A stretch of 64,000 bases of DNA, from NCBI GenBank assembly GCA_013397455.1, contig VYZB01000275.1, forward strand, positions 607,978 to 671,977, written 5' to 3'. The stretch comes from Crotophaga sulcirostris. Its lineage: Eukaryota; Chordata; Aves; Cuculiformes; Crotophagidae. The position numbers and the translations under genes were made by a program. Within the stretch, counting starts at the first letter, position 1. Each line of letters opens with the position of its first letter. Below are positions 35,501-48,130 of the stretch, one piece after another. The notes beneath the pieces were generated by a model. The model saw nothing but the letters and a program-made list of their open reading frames with translations, did no database searches and was not told where the DNA came from.

Positions 35501-38500
35501 GGTTTCCTCTCTCGTTGATATAACAGCTCACTTGAGTACTCTCTTGTCTCACCATTATCTTAGCATTTGCTGAAAAGTGTGGATTCGTCGGATCTATTCA
35601 GACTTGTTACTAATATGAAATACTGCTAGTCTGCACAATACTGGTTACAACAGCCTTAGGACCTGCTGCATAATTTAGTCTAATGATTCTTTATATTTCA
35701 TTTCATGCAGCCTTCTATTTCTGCCTGGAAGCAGAGATACTGCAACACTGCAAGAATCACCATTGCTCCAGACACTCGTAGCACCCCTGTTTTGTGAACT
35801 CACTGGGGTACATTAGAAGATCAATACTTATTTTTGGACTAGAAGTTCAGAGGGACTCCCTGGAATAATATTTTTGCAGTCATTCAGGATTGAACTCCCT
35901 GTGGTTGGGATATACTAAAATATTCTAAGGATGGCAGCAATTTGTGCCTTCTGCACAATGTTTCTCACACCGCAAAATGTCTTTCCCCCAGCAATTTAAA
36001 GGTTGCTGTCGGCTGTGACTGCAGGGGAAAAGACATTACTGTTGCTGTGAAGAAGTTAGTTGTAAACATTAAAAAGATTCAGTAATTTCTCTAAGGGGAG
36101 GCACCAAGCCTCATAAAAATATTGACTGAACTTATGCTTAGCTTTTCTGCACCTTGTTGATTATAAATAAAATCAAGACACCCAGTTTACATTTCGCAAT
36201 AGAAGAGAGTTGACCTGAAAAATTTATAAAGATGTGACATAATTAGGAATGATAATTTTCCGTTAACATTTGAATGATACAGCTCCATTATAAACCATTT
36301 AACACAAGATGCAAATGAATGCATCTGAAAAGGGAATGTTATATTTGTGGGTTTACTGTAATCGAGTGCAATGTGTATTTGAAGGAGTTGTTAGTAGGAA
36401 AATGAGATATGAGTATTCTGCTGAAAAATCTGAAAATGTTTTAAGTGAGTAGTAAAAACAAGCCCCTAAACAGGAATTGCAGGAACATTGGGGTAGTCTT
36501 TGGGAGTATGTGATGCCACAAAAAAATGAATAGTCAGGAGATTATAAGGCAATAAGAAGAGCTGCCCAAATTGACTTTGTGCTATTGATGTTTGCTGTAG
36601 AATATCTCAGTTCATTCTCACTCTGATATCCACAGCACACTCAGAGCACCAAATTTGCTCCCTGATCAAGACATTTCTAAGAAAAGATGCCTTAACAGCC
36701 ATCAGTGCCCATGGAAGAAGGAAAGAGACACCACTGCTTCTTGTGTGGAAACTGGGAGGCCAAAACCAGTCCCTAGGGTTGGCTTTTCCAAGGGTGGATA
36801 TGCTCTGTGTCTTATCTGCTTCGAACAAATTAGCCATGCTTTAGGAACAGAAGTGGCACTGACAGCGTGTGCAGCTGCCGAGCTGGAAAATCCCAAACCC
36901 AAAACTCCAGAACTGCTGAAATCAAAAGGAGCAATGGGTTCAGGGGCATCTGGCAGAGCAGCAGACCAGAGCAATGTGTGATAGGAAGTTCATGAATTAG
37001 CCTGACAAATATTGTTTAAAGATAGAAATGTTGGTGTATCTCCTCCCGTGTGAAGCTGGGAGAGAAATATTGCCTCTTGATAAGTAAGTGAGGCCGTGGG
37101 AAGGCCTCTACTGGCAGATGTGGCAACAGAGCTTCAAATACAGACATTTTGTGAGGATACCTTTAAATGCTGATGCTCTCCTCCTCTCTGGGAAAACGGC
37201 ATTTTCTAGCCACTTTTTCAGGGCCACTGAGCAGAAGAAAGCGGTTGCAATCTATTGACATTGTATGTTAAAAGCCACAGTCTATATCTGGCAGATAAGT
37301 AGAGATTTTGAAGTTGGAAATCACTGAACTGGCTGAGGTAAATATACAAGAATGAGTGCTTTGGTCTTCAATTTGTATTCAATTTTAATATCATTTAATT
37401 CATTTTTGAAGTATTTTTGGAGCTTCCAAATAATTTGTAATGGTCTTTCAGAGCTTTAGATATAGCACATCGTATTTTCAATTAAAGAATCATTATTTAA
37501 TTAACATGGCTCAGGCAAGTCCTGATAAATATGGGCACCATCAGAGCTATTTTTGTTTCCTGATTCATTTCTCCAACAGGACTTAGGAAACAGTGCCTTG
37601 AACTGTGCCTCTAATGGTGAACTTATTTCCTGCTGAATAAATACACTGAGGAATACCATTATTTGCATGTATTCTGCTAAGGATCCACCACATAATATAG
37701 AGATAAATAATATCACTGTATTTCTCCCCTCCAAAACCACCTAATTTTGCTTTATTAAGCCACACACTCTACAGCAGAAAGCCAAATGTTGAACAGAAAT
37801 AGTAGCTAATATTTAAAAAGAAGCTTAAGAAAAGAAGGAAGTTTTTAGCTCAGTTTTGGCTGTACTGTGGTCATACCCCAAAACCAACCTCTGTTTCTAA
37901 ATTATTTGTATTCTGCTTGGCTATTAGCATTGGTGCCATTCAAAGTTATCTCCTTTTTCTTCTACCCCCTCTCTTCGCCAGTATTTCATTTTTATACCTG
38001 TCATGAAGTGGTTGGGGTCGAAAGTCAGCACAGAGTGCATCATTTGTACATTGTGTCTCTTTTCCTCATGTGCCTCTGCTGCCGGAGAAATTGAACTTTC
38101 GTCCATTAAAAATCCATTTATTGTGTCTTGACTTCACTGAACTGAAGAACAGGACATTTCATCAAACAGTACAGTTTAAAATCAAATTAAATTGTACTAG
38201 TGCCAGAAAATGTGACAGGATAAAGACCCTAGTCATTTAAAAAGTCTTTTTAAGGACCTCCTTGATTGCACTTATTGATACTTCCACATGTCCTTTAAGG
38301 TCAAAGCTGGTCAGTGATGTGAGGACTCAGCACTGGACACCTAAACCCCTTCAGTTTTTGTGTTTTTTTCTTAAATTTTTCCATAAAACAGGCGGTGGGC
38401 ACTTCTTCCAGATTCATGCTCCCTTAAGTTTGACACCCACTAATTCAGTTTGTGTGTAAGTGGTCCCCAGTTTTTATGTCCTTCCCTGTCCTTCCAGGTG

Positions 38501-40597
38501 AAACTTTATGTAGGACATCACTGCTCCAGGGTGCTGGTAGTACAGGACTGCCATGTACAGTGATGACTTGCATTGAAGTGTGTAGTATCTGTTAATATAA
38601 CCTGCCAGAAAACCCCATGCAAATCAGGGCAAATGCGCTTGTCCAGCAAAATCTGCCTGATGACCTTTCAACTTGGTTAAAAGTATTCCAAAAAAAATGA
38701 GATTTGCATCATATGTTCTTCTGTCGGCAGCCTGGTCCCTTTATTGCCTTATGTGAACACAACATGTGGAAAAAAGCCTCCTTAGATATGTTTCTCATCC
38801 TAGTTACAGTTACCATAATGCTGATGTGCCACTGGAGTCAGGGAAGCTGGAGTTTCACAGATGGATTCCAGAATTAAATTGTACAAATTGCAGGGCTATG
38901 TATGTGCAGAATCTCTGGAAGTCCAGAGATGAAACCAAGGGCTCAGAAAACACCCTACTTCCAGATCTAATCACATGGGCAACAGCTGGACTCTGCATAG
39001 CTCCTTATTCACTTAATATTCAGAAACTACTATTGCATTTTCCCAAGAGCAAAGAGACAGTAAAAGCAAGCTGCTGTATCTAACTCCACTATTTGTCCTC
39101 CCTCTTACACAGGGTTGGGTTGTTCAGTTGGTTGTTTCTTTTTTCAAGTTCATATAAATATGTGTTACATTTGGAAAAGAGGCAACTAGGGACCAAGAAG
39201 AGAACAGCAAAGTGGTGTTTCAGAAGCCAAGAGAGAAGCATGTTTAAAGTGAATTGCACCAGCTTTTTGTTCATATGGGAGATGCTTGTATTGGGTTTTG
39301 CTTGACTTGCTTCCCTGCATAGTAAACTCCTGAAATCCTCATTTATAGTTTAGATTTTTATAAGGTCTGCTTTGGATTTATGATCTAACCAATAATAAGG
39401 GGCAGGTTTACTACAGTGATAAATATTTATTTGGATATCATGCTAACAAGGTTTCTAAAATTTGTGCAACAGATTAAATACAAATATGTTATCACTGCGT
39501 TTCATTTTAGAAAAATTAGGTATATCCTTTCTCTTTTGGAATGTACTGTTCTAAGTGGAATCGGATTTCAAAATTATATTTGGAAAATGTATTTTATAAA
39601 TCCTCCTTTTGTTTATATGTACATGAGGTGTGTCCATTTTGTTTGTGTGCTGAAGGAACGGAGCCAGTATGATGGTTTTTCTGGCTCTCAAGCTGCTAAA
39701 ATAGAAGATCAGGCCAGGGAATGTATACCCTTACGGTGCTGTTTCTGGACTGAGACAGGGACTGATCCATGAACTGTGTGTGCTGCACAGGCTCCAGAAA
39801 AGCCAATTCTCTGGCATCTTGGTTTTCAGCCTGTCCAAGGCCAGCCCTCCAGAAACAGGGTGAAAGAGAGTTAACAAATTGCATAGGTTGTTACTTGCTG
39901 GCTTCAAGGAGTGGTTTCAGTCTAGAAATCATTTATTATTTCTTGTGAAGCATTGACGAGTGACCAAAGACCAAAAGGAGGTTGTGGAAGTCAAGCTTTT
40001 AGTTTGGAATCAAAATGAGAGGCTTTGAGGATCTGGATTCCTTCTTTTTGCGATCCACCAGTTTCAGGGCAGTGAGAGTGGGAAGCAATACAGTGTTTTT
40101 TCATATATTTGGGTTTGCAATACATCAACTCAAATATAAGCTATTAATCATTCATTCCAGCATAGGCTGAGGACATGCAGATCAGTGGTCTTTATTTCAG
40201 TGTTTGGCTTTTTGATTTTCAGGGTTTCCATGTGCATCAGTTTCATTGTTTTAATAGCAAACTACTTCCTTTTTGGTACCTCAGCATACTTTAAATAATT
40301 GATTTCGTTTAATTTCTACCCTTTTTTCCATTTCAGCAAATTACGATTATAGTGTACAGCTTTATCATTGTCTCATAAATGGTATAACAACTGCTTGTGA
40401 ATGCCTGTAAGTTTTTATTGTTGTGTGTGCATGTTAATAGCAACATCGTGGAATAGCACAGAGAAATTAACAGAATAATGTTTGCACTTCCTCTAATAAA
40501 ACATAATACCATAGTGCAATTCCTGTATAACAAATCCATAGGATATCTTATCTATGTGTATCATGGTAATGATTCAAGTCTAGAGCTTCTAAATAAA
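32537..40597 (+). other. Unique intronic sequence
   Basis: About 8 kb without a recognised gene; one MIR-type piece lies at 33341-33400 and a GA tract near 33733. The block 36600-36980 is open on both strands (108 codons on +, 90 on -) and GC-richer than its surroundings, but neither product resembles a known family. Confidence 0.55.
33341..33400 (-). repeat. Probable MIR-type SINE remnant
   Basis: CCTAGAATAAGACCCAGGTC, TTCTAGATCGCAGTCCAGTG and CCTATG resemble the inverted 5' half of MIR-type SINEs (GGAATAGAACCCAGGTCTCC, GACTCCCAGTCCAGTGC). Short and diverged. Confidence 0.5.
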
Positions 40598-40748
40598 CCC
40601 CCTTAGCCTCCTTTTCTCCAAACTGGACAAACCCAAAGTCCTTAGCCACTTACCATCTTGGTTGCCTTCCTCCAGCATTCAAGGACCTTCCCATCCTTCT
40701 TAAGTTGTGGGGCCCAGAACTGCACATAGTACTCAAGGTGAGGCTGCT
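40598..40748 (-). mobile_element. CR1 LINE fragment, reverse transcriptase C-terminal part
   Basis: The inverted blocks CCTCCTTTTCTCCAAACTGGACAA, then a decayed CTTAGCCACT and TGTGGGGCCCAGAACTGCACA, TAGTACTCAAGGTGAGGC correspond to the CR1 segment around VQFWAP to FSLEKRR on the minus strand. The copy is old, with no usable frame, and lacks the 3' terminus. Confidence 0.85.
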
Positions 40749-40823
40749 TTATTTCCTAAAGCATTTCCTCCAGTTCCAGCAATTTTTCTTCTGGGTTCTG
40801 AGGTCTATACCGTAGAGTAATGT

Positions 40824-40902
40824 CAGTTTGGACCTCTGGGGTCATCTGCGCCAACCCGTGAATCCAAAACAGATCCAGTGGGGTCAGGTTGATCGCTTGT
40901 GC
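40824..40902 (-). mobile_element. CR1 LINE fragment, 3' region
   Basis: GACCTCTGGGGTCATCTGCG followed by CCAACCC and GTCAGGTTGATCGCTTG matches the inverted CR1 3' region (GACCTCTGGAGGTCATCTAG, CCAACCC, AGGTTGCTCAG). Its position relative to the RT fragment at 40598-40748 is not collinear for one minus-strand element. Confidence 0.6.
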
Positions 40903-42420
40903 ACAAAAATTCTAAGAGTGAAACACCAGATTAATTATTTTAATTCCCACTTCTTAGTATTATGTTGTTGTCATACTTTGCTTCTTTGTTTTAGTTTGAG
41001 AGGCTATTAATCTGTGTCTGAATGGGGATTAAACATGTATAAGCCTTGTGTTGACTGGCGTTTCAGGGAATAGTTGTTTTCTTCAGTTAGAAGGTTTTAC
41101 TCCTGTGAAATGCTCCTGGTATTTTTTGAGAGCTTAGTCAAAAGCTTAGAGCTAAAATCAGAAAACAACATATGTTTTACGGAAAATTATCAAGTGTTTA
41201 TTTCGGCCATTTTTTTAGAACATGAAAACCTCTATGAGACAGCTTATCAGAAGTAAAATAACCAGTTCAGGCATGTACTGTGTTTAAATTTACTGCTTAT
41301 TTTGCAGTGCAGTGGCAGGAATGTGAGATGAATGGAAAGTCTTGAGTCTGAACCAAACCTGGCTCAGGAGATGGGTGTGATTGCAAGGCAGGAGTAAGAC
41401 GTGGCAGGCTCTGCAAGTTCCGTGTGGGAACCAGGCACTGCTCCTATCCCTTTCCTTCTCCCTTCCCTAGAAAACCAGTGCTGTGATAGCACAACCTGAA
41501 ATAGCAAAGACATGGGTGATTGCACCCTGCCTCTCACACCAGGACCTTTCAGCTTCTCTGGTCCATTGAAGGTAGAGGAGAATTCAGTATCCGTGTGTTT
41601 TTTCTCTCCTAGAAAATCTCAGCAGTCAGGGAAACAATCTTAGCATTTTTAACACTAATGAAAGTTGAAGGCAGTAAACAAGATCATGGACTAAATCATC
41701 CAGTGCTGACATGTCTTTTGGATAGTGAAGAGCCTTTCATTTGAAGATGTGAAATAACATTTCCGTTGTGGTTTTGCTGGTCTGATAATTAGAAGTGATT
41801 TAAGAGAGCAGTGAAGGTACCTCTAATGGGCACCTTGTGGGTGTTAATAAAAGGAAGACTACATTAAACGTAGAGATTTGTGATTGGGCTGATGGGGTTA
41901 ATATTTTCTTAGAATATAGCTGGCCGTTTTTCTTCCAAGTAACAGTATAATGTAATTATAAGTACCTTAGTAGATGGACTCAATTGCTCCTATCATGAAA
42001 ATTAATTTCAGGATCATGCTGAGGCTTTCTTTCTTTTCTTCTTTATTTTCTACACAGTGCAGAAGAGAGCAGACACATACAAATGAAATAATGTTTGAAC
42101 AGACCTACTCATGGAGGCCTGTCCAATTCCTCTAAACTACTTAAATTGAAACCTGTGGGAACCTATTGCTCCATTCCTTCACATTTTCTACATCTGTATG
42201 ACTCCCAGCTTTCTCACATGCTCTTTTAAAGTACTTGCCAACGCTAGATGGATATCTCCAATTTATATGAGGGAAAAGTGAGATATGCTGAGTTTTCCCA
42301 AAACGTTTCCCAGAAGTAACTAAGCTATTATTACAGCTTTTCCAATAAGTTTTGATAAGCTTTCTAATCAAGCTTGTTTAACACACGTAAGTGTTCTTGC
42401 TGTACTATTTTTAAATGCTC

Positions 42421-42480
42421 AAATAATAAATAATAACTATTATTTATTATNNNNNNNNNNNNNNNNNAATATTATTATAT
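42421..42480. repeat. AT-rich AAT/ATT repeat around the gap
   Basis: ATAATAAATAATA is followed by AC and its exact reverse complement, then the N run, then AATATTATTATATT. It is probably an AAT-type microsatellite with inverted structure. Confidence 0.85.
42451..42467. other. Assembly gap of 17 N
   Basis: Seventeen undetermined bases lie inside an AT-rich (AAT/ATT) stretch. The left side is a 13-bp inverted repeat (arms 42423-42435 and 42438-42450, two-base loop), which could fold and disturb sequencing. Gap length is an estimate of the assembler, not a measurement. Confidence 0.98.
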
Positions 42481-45400
42481 TAAGCTTTTATGTTCTACTT
42501 GTTTTTAATGCATAGCAAAATACAAAATCCTGGAAGTCATAAGCTCAGCATATACATTACTAAATTTTAGTGATAAGTGAAAATCTAGTATACAGAACAA
42601 TTGCAAAGGTTTTCAAATAATAAAATAAAAAAATCTGAAATGAAAAATCTGTGTTCAGTGATATTTTGAGCTCTTACCAGTAACTTTAGGCTTGAAGAAC
42701 TTAATGGAATTAAATCAAACAGGACTCTCTGAAATCGCTCTGAAAACACATACATATTTAGAGAGATATCAGCAACATGAAAGTGTTGGATTGCTGCTGT
42801 GTGGTTTAAAACCTTAATTACCAATAGTCATTAGCAGATATACATCTGACCTCTACTGATTTAAAGCAGCTAAAAATAAGTCCTAAACCCATAAAGGAAG
42901 AGGGATGTATAACAGAACAAAGTAGTGAGTCTTGGTCTGTTTGAAAACAATTTATTGCATTCTTTTAAACCTAAAGCAAACACACCCAGGATTAAGGTTT
43001 GTCGGTATGAAATTGAATCCTGATTTGAGCTGATGATGTAAATGTGCATTCAGGCAGAATTTCAGTAAAAGGTTTTGAACCAATTCTGTAGACCTCGCAA
43101 GCTCAGAGAATTGAGTGTTGTATGTGTCTGTATTTCCTCCCTTGTACTAATATTTCTTGCAAGTCTTAACAGAGGCTATAAAGTGTTAATGAAAGAAAAA
43201 GAAAAGGTGGAAATTCCTTTGCAGAGAATCCTTTGCATGGTGAGGGAGGCAAAAACACAGATGTACTTGCAAGTCCAGGCAGAACTATGCTGGAGTTCAT
43301 CACTCCCTTTCCTTCAGTTTTCTGGAGAGGTACTTAATGGTGTTTGAATATGACTGTATAGTGCCATTAATATAACAATTTTCATTCGTACAGTGCAACA
43401 CCAGAAAGATAATCTCTGTGTTAAGTACTTTTCCTTTATAAGCCCTGGAGAGTCAGAACTCTAAAAGCAAATATTGTATTTACCGTAGACAGTAAAAGGG
43501 AAGAAATGAGGCTAAAATGTAAAGCATCGAAGATAAAATAGAGCTCCTTTTGGATGTCTGCAGTGGTACTGTGAAAATATACGTAGACACTGTTATGCTT
43601 TGTATGTTATCTCTAATTTGAAATAAACATGATTACAGATTAGATCAATCATGGCTTCAGTATTTCTGGCCAAAGCAAGAAAAGACTTGATGTGCTAACT
43701 AACCACATAATTGAAGCAGAGATTGTTTCACTGTTGGTGATTTGTTTAAGGATTTTAATTTACAGTAAATGGGTATTCTTTGCTGCATTGTAACCTGGCT
43801 CCCAATGTCTGCCTTTGGAAACAGCAAGTGCTTGTATACAGCACTGGTATGAGGATACAGGGCACTAAATACCAAAATGGAATAGTTGGATGTTGCTGCC
43901 TGACATCTCTTTTCCAGAGTAGCCCTGAATGGGAAAACTGATGCCTGGCTGTCCTTACTTGGATTTGCATAGGATCTCTGGTGGGAGCTCAGCCACTACT
44001 GGGAACTAGGGAAAATGGAAGAGGAATATCTTTCAGAATTCACCAGGTGAGCAGGTGCAGCCCAGAGGACAGCTCTGCCTTGGCTACTGGAAGAACTGAA
44101 GGATAAGATGAATTTTTCCTGCATCTTACTTGTGTTTTCCTTGTTAAAAAGTTAAACAAAGGAGCAACAGGCAGTGGTAGCTGGAGAATAAACGTGCTTG
44201 AAAGCAATTTGACCAAAACAGTAAAGGGAAAAAGAGATCAACAGTATACAGAACATTTATTTTTGTGGAATAGTTATTTAGACTGAAAGTGAGCTACTGG
44301 GAATCCAGACAAGGTTGGAAAAATGATAAAACATGGTGCTAGAAGCCCTGTGTTCAAACATTTTGAAGTTGCCATCACTTACTCTGCTTTTGGAATACTG
44401 TCCAGGAATGAAGCAGTAATGAGGGGCAGCTATTTTTATATATTTGGTGCATTTTTGGTGGAATCATGAGTTTAGCAAAGAACAAATAATCTGAATGTAA
44501 ATAAAAGGTATGTTAAGGACAACCGAAAAGAGGCATGGTAGGAAAAAAAACCTGTGAATACATAGGGAAGTAGAGGAATAGAGGGTAGTGTAAAGAAGAA
44601 AATGTGGTCAAGCTTATAGAAGGTTACTTGAATGTCCAGAAAAACAGGTTTGGTTGCTTGCTCTGAGTGCACAAATGGTGCCTTTTCCCTTGAAGTCCCT
44701 CTAGGAACCACATTCATGTTTTCCGTGCACATCTAAGGAGCTCAATGGACTCTTTGGGTGCCTGGAAGCCTTGGCCATATGCCCTCTTTCTTGTGGGCAG
44801 CTAAGTAGATACTGAGAATAAAATCTGTTTTTCAATGAAAGCTAATGGCATTGTTGCTTTAGTCCAAAAGTGGAGATGAATTCGGAAGCTCTTACAATCA
44901 ACAGGGTTTTATTCATTTTTTTTTTTTCAGGAGACTGTTCTTAGACCACCACTGCTAGAAACCCATACTTAGTTTGGTTCTTGATACTTCAGCAGTAATT
45001 GTATTTACAGTTCCTTTTGCTTAGATACTTGGCTCTAATCTTTCTGTAATGCCAGTGGTGCAATTCTACTCTGCTGTACAGGTTGACCGTCTTGGAAAAT
45101 CCCATTGCAGATATGATTTCTATCATCTATACAAGAGTGAGGAGAAAGTATGTTGTGGATGTGCTTTGGAAAAAAGAGTGGGTGGTATGAGGTAGAAGCG
45201 CAGGTTGTGACCAAATCATCAATCTCATCTACTACATAACTGTAATTTAAATATGAATCTACATACATGAGATTTAATCATATGATGTTCCTCTAATTGC
45301 CAGAGGAACTGAGGTACTGGTTATAGAAAGCAACGCCGAGGTGTTGTGCATTAGTGCTGGGAAGTGGAAGTGTAATAAATGATGCTGAAAGCTGAAACGG

Positions 45401-46592
45401 TCAGGGAAATCCAAGTATCTGCACTGTTACATACTCATGTTAAATTTTTCAGTGAGATCCTTGGAATGACATCTTTTCTTTTATAAATACCGAAGAGTAA
45501 GATTTTCGTAAAAAGGATTGCGGAACGACACAAGTCTGCCTTTTCACAGGACTTTGCACTAAGTAGGAATATTACTAGGCTACTCAGAGGGAAGTAGGGC
45601 AGATGAATTATATCTTCATTTCATTTCTGTTGAACCTCAGCAACAGATCTTCAATGCTTTTTAATTACATTCCTTACCTGGCTGGTGATAGAGGCTGTAC
45701 TAAACCACAAATACCTTAACATCTGGGGTTCATTTGTTCCAAAATGAACACCATCTTCCTTAATTCCCTATTTGTCTCTCTCCGTTCGTACAATATTTGC
45801 CTTGTACTGATTCCCCTTGCTAATTGCAATCCATCCAGCACTGTATGTGAAAAAGCCATTTTAGTTGCATGATTTAATGCTTTCAACTCATCTTGGCTTT
45901 GCTGACTCATTGGTCAACCTTGAAAAATTATAACAGTGCAAACATTGCAATGCCATCAGAGGACTAGCAGGTTGCGCGAGGGACTCTGTTACTGATTAGT
46001 GTCATTTTTTTTCCGAGTTGAAAGAGCTATTGTGTTTAAGGCCATGAGATTTAGAATTAGGAGTAATTAAAAACCAAGGCTGCTGCCTTTATATTTTTTA
46101 AATATGAAGGGCCCCAGGAGTCTCTGTAGTCATTAGAAAATCCTATTCTTGTGCTAAGCTTGTCCTTATAAGCAGTTCTGTTGTTGGCTTTCCTGAATGT
46201 AAAGCAGGATCTTGTTCAGAGTAGATGCTGAGAGAGGGGGAAATATCGTAAAGGCAGGAGAGAAGAAAAGTGCATGTTTGTTTGGGGGGCAGTTATTTGT
46301 GATTGCATGGTTGGTTTGTAATGTGACCTTAGCAACTGTCTTTCTACTCTAATGGGAAAAATAGATACTGGGAAAGCATTCAAAGAAAGTGGGTCACATT
46401 TGATCCATGACCTAAAAGGAAAAGTGGGGGGAGGGGATAATCAGCTCAGATCATTAATGAGGAGAAAATTTATCCTTATAAGGCTCATTCATCAAACTGG
46501 GCAAAACTGCTATTCTGGTGTTTTGCTTATGTGACAGAAAATGCAGCTCCCGCTCTTTCAAAACACTACAATTGCTCCACAGCTTTTTATTT

Positions 46593-46620
46593 AAAAAAAA
46601 AAAAAAGAAAAGAAAAAAAA
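46593..46620. repeat. A-rich simple repeat
   Basis: Fourteen A, then GAAAAG and eight A. It lies inside the spurious 145-codon minus-strand frame 46891-46454, whose run of Phe comes from this tract. Confidence 0.9.
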
Positions 46621-48029
46621 TTGTTTGTTTTAAACGCTCTCGAGCAACACCATGATTAGACATGACAGTTTGGCTGTGGGGCCTTCCTTTCTGTTCAGGA
46701 AAATATAGAACATAGCTGAGCTGTCCTTTCCTGGTAAAAATGAGGTCATTTGTAAAGCTTTGTGTACATTTCTGCAGCACTCCTAGAACAGAGCTGGCAA
46801 AACAATTCTCCTGAAGTCTCAATCCTACCTTCACGGATATTCCCATTTTTAAGAAATGCAGACCCATTGACCACGTACAATGAGAAATCACAGGCTGTGA
46901 TTTAGACTAAATGACTCCTCAAGGATGTATAGTTTTGATTTAACTGTCAGGGGAGCATTTGCTGCAGTCGTAAGTGCGCTGTCGTTGCTGACTCTGAGCT
47001 TCTTACAGCTCCGTATGGCTAAGGGAAAGCTTCCTGTAATCTGTTTCCTTTTCCCTGTGAGCTCTGTAGGTGTTCTGAAATAAACAAAAGTAAACTGTCA
47101 GGCTTGATTTTTCTCTTCGTTACATATACAAATATATCGTATACATTATATTTGTTGCTCCCTGTTGTTCATAAAAATGCCCTAGGCAATTAAAATTTAT
47201 TAAATAATAATTTATTTTATGTAAAATCTAATACTAATTTTCATACCCAACTGTTTTTCTTCTACCAGTCAAATGTTATATAGCTGCTCATATTTCAAGG
47301 TGGTTTTAATTAGCATCTCAGCCTAATGCAACTCTGTCTGTGAATGCATCATTGAATTAAATAAGAAAGGATTGCAAAGGATATACTGAATAAGCGACTG
47401 GAAAATACGAAGTAAAGGCACAATGTAAGCTAGTGCATCAGAGTTGCATTCTACCTTGAAACATTAGGGAATATGTTCCAATGCAGTCCAGGAAATTCTT
47501 TATGTTATCCATCAGACCATCTGTTAAGTATTAACTGTTTCAATCAGCTGTGTTGACATTCGGTCCAATCACGAAAGGGTGGAAGCACAGAGTAGTAAAG
47601 AAGCAGTGAAGATCTTGGACTCTTTTGTGAAGATACTTAGTAGAAAAAAGATTAAAAATTCCTGACTGGGTATGCTAAGTGAACTCAGACCTGCTGTGTC
47701 CCCTTCTCCCCTTTTCTTCTTAACCACCTATTAAAATCCTCTGAGAGTGCGTCGTGTTTCCTAACATATGCAAATAGTAGGAAAACATCTGGACTTACTA
47801 ATAAAATTAGGTCTGCTGCTTAAAAAGCAGCCAGCATTGTCTGGGGCTTCAGAGGTGCTCCTGTAGTGCAAAATTGTAATAGTGGCTTCAGAAAGTACTT
47901 TACTTGCTGTATTGCATGATTTTCAAATACTGCTTTTAAAAGGCAAATTAGAATTGCATTAAGTTAAATGAAAAACTATATCACAAAAGGGATTTGTTGT
48001 TTGATGTTTGGGTTTTTTTATAACATAAT

Positions 48030-48130
48030 CATTCTAAATTTATATAGTGCTTTCCTCTGAGTGTTTCAGAGTTCTTCATTGGGCTGGAAACATGATGCAT
48101 CAGTTCAAAGGTGAGGGAGATAAGCGCAGC
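48030..48130 (-). repeat. Possible old SINE remnant (MIR-like 3' region)
   Basis: TTTATATAGTGCTTTCCTCT, GAGTGTTTCAGAG resembles the inverted tail of amniote MIR-type elements (TTTATATAGCGCTTTTCATC, GAGGATCTCAAAG). The remainder is too diverged to align by eye. Confidence 0.33.

Larger units (their letters stand above)
40903..48029 (+). other. Unique intronic sequence with one gap
   Basis: Apart from the AT-rich gap region at 42421-42480 and the A-rich tract at 46593-46620, I see no feature. The longest open frame (145 codons, 46891-46454 on -) crosses the poly-A tract and is not a gene. Confidence 0.6.

Noticed and set aside
46454..46891. 145-codon minus-strand open frame, the longest in the window
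   Set aside because: It crosses an A-rich simple repeat giving a Phe run, has no recognisable domain, and has no splice or promoter context.
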